A stretch of DNA of 32,058 bases from Legionella sp. Its GTDB lineage: Bacteria > Pseudomonadota > Gammaproteobacteria > Legionellales > Legionellaceae. The translations under genes and the position numbers were made by a program. Location of the stretch: assembly GCA_031291095.1 (NCBI GenBank), contig JARLJR010000072.1:1-32058 (forward strand), in the 5' to 3' direction. The first letter of the stretch is position 1. Each line of letters begins with the position of its first letter. The notes below the pieces were generated by a model. That model saw nothing but the letters and a program-made list of their open reading frames with translations, was not told where the DNA came from and searched no databases. Below, in pieces: positions 27,742-32,058 of this stretch.

Positions 27742-30021
27742 ATGAGTAAACACTTGGTGATCGTGGAGTCACCCGCTAAAGCTAAAACAATTCAAAAGTA
27801 CCTGGGTGATGACTATGAAGTTCTTGCCTCTTACGGCCATGTCCGTGATTTACCTGCCCGTAAAGGTTCTGTGAACCCCGATCATCAATTTTCCATGACT
27901 TATGTGCCACTGGAAAAGAATGCACGGCATATTGAAACTATTGCTAAGACGCTAAAAAAATCAGACTCATTACTACTCGCAACCGACCCTGATCGCGAAG
28001 GCGAAGCCATTTCCTGGCATATTTTTGAGTTGATGAAAGAAAAGAATTTAGTTAAGGACAAACCAGTTCATCGCATTTTCTTCAATGAAATTACGAAGGC
28101 AGCGATTCAAGACGCAATCAACAACCCGCGTACTATTTCCATGGATTTGGTCAATGCACAACAAGCCCGTCGTGCTTTAGATTATTTAGTGGGCTTCAAT
28201 TTGTCACCCCTTTTATGGAAAAAAGTGCGCAGAGGACTGTCAGCTGGACGTGTTCAAAGCCCCGCGCTGCGGCTTATTGTTGAAAGAGAAGAAGAAATCG
28301 AGCGTTTTGTTTCTCAGGAGTATTGGAAGATATTGGCTCACTGCCTTCATGAAAAACTTCCTTTTGAAGCGCGCCTAACACACTATAAAAATGAAAAACT
28401 GCAACAATTTACGGTGGTTAACCAAGAGAATGCGCATCAGATCCGAGATGATTTGATCAAGCAAGCTCAGGGTTCTTTAACCGTGAGCCAAATTGAGAAA
28501 AAGCAACGTAAACGCAAACCCTCACCTCCATTCATCACCTCGACCTTACAACAGGAAGCAGCACGTAAATTAGGATTTACTGCCCGTAAATCAATGATGG
28601 TTGCTCAACAGTTGTATGAGGGTATCGATATTGGTACAGGTACAGTGGGTTTGATCTCCTATATGCGTACTGACTCGGTGAACTTAGCTGTTGAGGCAGT
28701 GGATGAAGTCCGCGAGTATATTAGTGAACGTTACGGCGCCGATAATTGTCCTGCAACTCCGAGACTATATAAAACAAAATCGAAAAATGCCCAAGAGGCA
28801 CATGAAGCGATTCGTCCTACCTCGGTTAAACGTAGCCCAGAAATGGTGCAGTCGGCTTTGACCGCAGATCAATTTAAGCTCTACAGTTTAATTTGGAAGC
28901 GTACCATTGCTTGCCAAATGGCCGATGCGTTAATGGATACAGTCGCCGTAGATTTAAGTTGTGGTGAAGGCAATGTATTTAGAGCCAACGGTTCTACCGT
29001 TACCTTCCCAGGATTTCTCGCTGTCTATGAAGAAGGACGTGATGATTCTAAAGATGACGACAACGATGGTTCTTTATTACCTGTACTTGCTGTGGGTGAA
29101 AAAGTAAATATTCAAGACATCCAGGCAAATCAACATTTCACAGAACCACCACCAAGATATTCTGAAGCAACTATAGTAAAAGCACTTGAAGAGTACGATA
29201 TTGGTCGTCCTTCTACCTATGCTTCGATTATTCATACATTACAGCAACGCGAATATGTAATTGTTGATAAAAAGAGATTCTTCCCAACGGATGTTGGTCG
29301 TATCGTAAATCGCTTTTTAACTGGCTATTTTACACGTTATGTAGATTATAAGTTTACCGCGCATTTGGAAGATACCTTAGATGCGATTGCACGTGGTGAA
29401 AAAGAATGGATCCCTGTTTTGGAAGAGTTTTGGCAGCCCTTCCTGCAACAAATTCAAACCACGGATGAGCAAGTACAACGTAAAGACGTAACTTCTGAAG
29501 TTCTTGATGAACAATGTCCTAAATGCTCCAAGCCTTTATCAATCCGACTCGGTAAGCGAGGACGTTTCATTGGTTGTACAGGTTATCCTGAATGTGATTA
29601 CACTCAAGATATGGCGGGACAAGAAAATGATAAAAATGAGCCAGAAGTAGTTGAAGGCCGTGAGTGTCCTGTGTGCTCGAACCCTTTACACATTAAAACT
29701 GGAAAATATGGTCGTTTTATTGGCTGCAGTAACTACCCACAATGCAAGCACATGGAACCTTTAGAAAAACCTGCGGATACAGGTGTTGAATGTCCTAAAT
29801 GCCATGAAGCAAAAATATTGCAACGTAAATCAAGAAAAGGAAAAATTTTCTATTCTTGTGGTAATTATCCTAAATGTGACTATGCATTATGGAATGAACC
29901 CATCGCACAACCTTGTCCGAAGTGTTCGTGGCCTATATTAACCGTGAAAGAAAGTAAACGATTCGGCCGCCAAATTCTATGTCCACAAGAGGGATGTGGT
30001 TATTCAAGCAAGGAAGACTAA
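27742..30021 (+). CDS. topA: DNA topoisomerase I (type IA)
   Basis: TopA relaxes negative supercoils by single-strand passage. The 759-residue protein has the Toprim domain at the start (LVIVESPAKAKTIQKYLG, with the acidic ATDPDREGEA) and the nucleophile Tyr307 in YMRTDSV. The C-terminus carries four zinc-ribbon units: CPKC...CTGYPEC, CPVC...CSNYPQC, CPKC...CGNYPKC and CPKC...CPQEGC. It is about 100 residues shorter than E. coli TopA, with a reduced C-terminal region but an intact catalytic core. It sits downstream of dprA-smg on the same strand, the common gammaproteobacterial order. Confidence 0.98.
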   Translation: MSKHLVIVESPAKAKTIQKYLGDDYEVLASYGHVRDLPARKGSVNPDHQFSMTYVPLEKNARHIETIAKTLKKSDSLLLATDPDREGEAISWHIFELMKEKNLVKDKPVHRIFFNEITKAAIQDAINNPRTISMDLVNAQQARRALDYLVGFNLSPLLWKKVRRGLSAGRVQSPALRLIVEREEEIERFVSQEYWKILAHCLHEKLPFEARLTHYKNEKLQQFTVVNQENAHQIRDDLIKQAQGSLTVSQIEKKQRKRKPSPPFITSTLQQEAARKLGFTARKSMMVAQQLYEGIDIGTGTVGLISYMRTDSVNLAVEAVDEVREYISERYGADNCPATPRLYKTKSKNAQEAHEAIRPTSVKRSPEMVQSALTADQFKLYSLIWKRTIACQMADALMDTVAVDLSCGEGNVFRANGSTVTFPGFLAVYEEGRDDSKDDDNDGSLLPVLAVGEKVNIQDIQANQHFTEPPPRYSEATIVKALEEYDIGRPSTYASIIHTLQQREYVIVDKKRFFPTDVGRIVNRFLTGYFTRYVDYKFTAHLEDTLDAIARGEKEWIPVLEEFWQPFLQQIQTTDEQVQRKDVTSEVLDEQCPKCSKPLSIRLGKRGRFIGCTGYPECDYTQDMAGQENDKNEPEVVEGRECPVCSNPLHIKTGKYGRFIGCSNYPQCKHMEPLEKPADTGVECPKCHEAKILQRKSRKGKIFYSCGNYPKCDYALWNEPIAQPCPKCSWPILTVKESKRFGRQILCPQEGCGYSSKED

Positions 30022-30092
30022 GACAGAGGGAGGGAACCCTAAACAAATTATTCCTACGAGCTCGCAACCTGGAATGCCAAAATAATCGAGCT

Positions 30093-30197
30093 ACGTCATC
30101 CCGAACGCAGAGAGGGAACTCCTGAATGTGGCATAAGTGTTATAGATAACACACTGTCTCATTCAGCTCCTTCGTCATAGCCTCCTCAGGATGACGT
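30093..30197. repeat. 105-bp MITE-like element, copy B
   Basis: The left end ACGTCATCCCGAA (30093-30105) and right end CTCAGGATGACGT (30185-30197) are terminal inverted repeats. The reverse complement aligns with the element at 8715-8821 across both arms; the middles differ. It lies in the 264-bp gap between topA and the 495-residue gene. No ORF is evident inside. Confidence 0.75.
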
Positions 30198-30285
30198 CCT
30201 ATTCTTCCGCACCGTTCTTAATAGTATCTTAAGCATTTTAAGCTAATATTTTCACCAATTATGACTATATTAACAAAGGTAACCT

Positions 30286-31773
30286 ATGCCAGTGATTGTT
30301 CTAGTAAGAGAAGATGAAGCTATCCAATATACGCCTGGCCAAAAAAAATACTATAAGCTAAAACCCCACTATGATTCGCAACTTACTGATGCGTCAGAAT
30401 CTGCTTATCAAGAAATCGGTTTCGAATCTGAAGAGCCAGTTATCTTATATGCACAAAATATACATCATTGCCACACAGTTATAGTCAAAGATCGTACCTA
30501 TAATAACTACTTTATGTTGCATGTTTCGGCACAATCATTACGAAAGCCTTATGATTCAAAAAAAACATCATTAACCATCGATTTAGGGCATTTTGGTATA
30601 TTTGGCAGCGAAGAGAGTTTATTCACTAACTTAAGAAAACCTGCGTATATTGACTTGGACCCAAGTTATTATAAAGACATAGAGCTTGGTACTCATCCGG
30701 ACTCTAAATTGGACGTAATTATTGTAGTGAATAGCCAGCATTGGAATGAGGGTATTGTTCAAACAGACATACTAAAAATTTTAAAAGAGAGAGTTTGCGG
30801 TACAATCAATAATACCAATATTATAATTAATCAGGCATTAGAGCATGCATATTACTACAATGTTGAATTTAATCCCCAAACGGAAGAGTTAACCGTACTG
30901 TCCAGAAATGGTTGGTATAGCGAACCTTATGGTAATGCATTTACCAATAATCAGCACCGCTTGATTACACAACAATTGCCTCCAGAAAAGCAGTTCGAAC
31001 TTAGAGCATCTGTATTGGCATTATTATCTAAAGAAAACCCTGTAAACGATTTTATCTTCAAAATTCTGGCTAGCGATATTACCATCGATCAATTAATTCT
31101 AGACCCACCAACGAAAATGGTTTTATTCAGGAAACGAAATAGTGAGATGCTCAGTGCTTTAATTAATGAATTCGAGGTACTTATTCAACAAGCAATCACT
31201 CCGGTGTTAGATCTAGAGAGTCCGCTGTTATATAAATCTTATCAGCGTTTGGCTTTATTATATACAACCTCAGGAAATTATGAGCGTGCAGCAGATTATT
31301 TTGCGTGTGTAACCGATTACGCAGAAAATATGCATAGAGCGGAATACGACACTGATAAACTTATATATAGTACTTTTGGAGGCGCAGCCTTTGAATTTAT
31401 AGGCAACCTCCAACAAGCCTATACATATTATAAGTATACCTATTATGAAAAGCCTGTTGATGAAGAACATAGTATTGATGAGATTGATGCAAAAATAAGA
31501 TTGGCCCGGGTCGCCGCACAAATAGTTGGCCAGGAGCTAGAGGCCTTGGAATATACAGTTACTGCGAAGCATGCGCTTCAGATATTAATCGATGAAGTGC
31601 AAAAAGATGAATCGCCTGATAAAGAAGAGCTTCTGCTTATGCTGGATAAAAGGCTAATTGCATGCCAAATTCAAATCGATAATTTAGAAAGTTATTTAAT
31701 CGAGCATCATGTAAATAACCCACTGCTACAAATAGAATATGAAGCACGTTTTGTAGTGGCAGCTAAGCTTTAG
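30286..31773 (+). CDS. Uncharacterised protein: NTAN1/CheD-like N-terminal half plus TPR-like C-terminal half
   Basis: This 495-residue protein has no family name I can assign with certainty. AAAGGT precedes the ATG. Residues 51-83 read as strand-Cys-strand-His (ILYAQNIHHCHTVIVKD, then YFMLHVS), with Cys62 and His79 spaced 17 apart. Next come a strand LDVIIVVN (142-149), a helix (155-170), strand NIIINQA and a strand hairpin (YNVEFNPQTEELTVLS, 191-206). This order resembles the Cys-His amidohydrolase fold of NTAN1 and the deamidase CheD. There is no Thr six residues before the Cys as in CheD. Residues about 310-470 are helical, with TPR-like pairs (LALLYTTSGNYERAADYF; FEFIGNLQQAYTYYKY). No signal peptide. 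It is monocistronic, just upstream of the rRNA operon. Enzymatic function is inference. Confidence 0.75.
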   Translation: MPVIVLVREDEAIQYTPGQKKYYKLKPHYDSQLTDASESAYQEIGFESEEPVILYAQNIHHCHTVIVKDRTYNNYFMLHVSAQSLRKPYDSKKTSLTIDLGHFGIFGSEESLFTNLRKPAYIDLDPSYYKDIELGTHPDSKLDVIIVVNSQHWNEGIVQTDILKILKERVCGTINNTNIIINQALEHAYYYNVEFNPQTEELTVLSRNGWYSEPYGNAFTNNQHRLITQQLPPEKQFELRASVLALLSKENPVNDFIFKILASDITIDQLILDPPTKMVLFRKRNSEMLSALINEFEVLIQQAITPVLDLESPLLYKSYQRLALLYTTSGNYERAADYFACVTDYAENMHRAEYDTDKLIYSTFGGAAFEFIGNLQQAYTYYKYTYYEKPVDEEHSIDEIDAKIRLARVAAQIVGQELEALEYTVTAKHALQILIDEVQKDESPDKEELLLMLDKRLIACQIQIDNLESYLIEHHVNNPLLQIEYEARFVVAAKL

Positions 31774-31855
31774 CCTCATTTTTGGATCTGATTGTTTCTA
31801 TTTGAAATAAAAAAACACAGTGAATCATTAATTTTCACTTTTTTTAAAAAAGTGT

Positions 31856-31883
31856 TTGACATTATGTGCGAAGTGCGTAGAAT
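31856..31883 (+). promoter_or_regulatory. rRNA operon promoter
   Basis: TTGACA (31856-31861) and TAGAAT (31878-31883) are separated by 16 bp. An A/T-tract (31838-31850) directly upstream resembles an UP element. It lies about 130 bp before the mature 16S start. Confidence 0.88.
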
Positions 31884-31902
31884 GGTCGGTCCAAGCTGCG
31901 GA

Positions 31903-31914
31903 TGTTCATTAAAA
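31903..31914 (+). promoter_or_regulatory. boxA-like antitermination site in rRNA leader
   Basis: TGTTCATTAAAA resembles the leader boxA TGCTCTTTAACA. It is followed, as in the E. coli leader, by a segment reading ACTGTGTGGGCACT. Together they indicate a conserved Nus-factor antitermination and processing region before 16S. Confidence 0.65.
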
Positions 31915-32015
31915 ACTTAGAAGACAAACTGTGTGGGCACTTTGAAATAACTTGAGTGCTTGTGACTAGATAAAAAGAAGTAAAGATACGTTAGTGAAAA
32001 CTGACGACAGGAATT

Positions 32016-32058
32016 GAACTGAAGAGTTTGATCCTGGCTCAGATTGAACGCTGGCGGC
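32016..32058 (+). rRNA. rrs: 16S ribosomal RNA, 5' end (partial)
   Basis: GAGTTTGATCCTGGCTCAG (32024-32042) is the universal 5' conserved stretch of 16S rRNA. It is followed by ATTGAACGCTGGCGGC, a typical gammaproteobacterial continuation. By comparison with E. coli, where GAGTTTG starts at base 9, the mature 5' end is near 32016. The gene runs off the window edge. Confidence 0.97.

Overview
The window looks like chromosomal DNA from a Legionella species. It is AT-rich. The right edge enters a 16S rRNA gene with a gammaproteobacterial leader. The groES-groEL (htpAB) pair sits behind a near-consensus heat-shock promoter. dapA is followed by a BamC-like lipoprotein, and def-fmt-rsmB is divergent from dprA-smg-topA. 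Several proteins have no family I recognise. The species cannot be fixed from the sequence alone. No tRNA, CRISPR array, transposase, integrase or phage gene was seen.

Left third (1-12.7 kb). A periplasmic amino-acid-binding protein is divergent from glnE. ohr follows glnE, then a palindromic repeat. rimO and a 76-residue follower run leftward. A 176-residue unknown protein converges on dsbD, which lies downstream of an unusual cytochrome P450. pncB and pncA form an overlapping NAD-salvage pair.

Middle (12.7-22.3 kb). groES-groEL is followed by a strong terminator and a possible 53-residue ORF. motA-motB and bdhA-adc run leftward; the latter is a ketone-body pair that would take 3-hydroxybutyrate to acetoacetate and acetone. 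Next is a glycine-zipper lipoprotein gene, then the rightward cluster dapA, a 70-residue lipoprotein that looks like only the N-terminal tail of BamC, and a QEGLA/DUF1704 (MATCAP-type) putative zinc peptidase. A small Sel1-like protein faces this cluster.

Right third (22.3-32.1 kb). def-fmt-rsmB handles initiator-Met formylation and deformylation plus 16S rRNA m5C modification. It is followed by a CPBP-type membrane protein with a substituted motif residue. dprA, smg and topA run the other way. A 495-residue protein of unknown function then precedes the rRNA promoter. Its N-terminal half carries a Cys-x16-His pattern and strand order resembling NTAN1/CheD-type amidohydrolases, and its C-terminal half is TPR-like. 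I consider it the most interesting gene here.

Intergenic DNA holds several short interspersed palindromes: two copies of a ~105-bp element with ACGTCATCC ends, an 83-bp GTCATTGCGAA element, and a family built on CCTGGTTGC/GCAACCAGG. Most housekeeping calls rest on visible catalytic motifs. Functions for the unknown proteins are inference.
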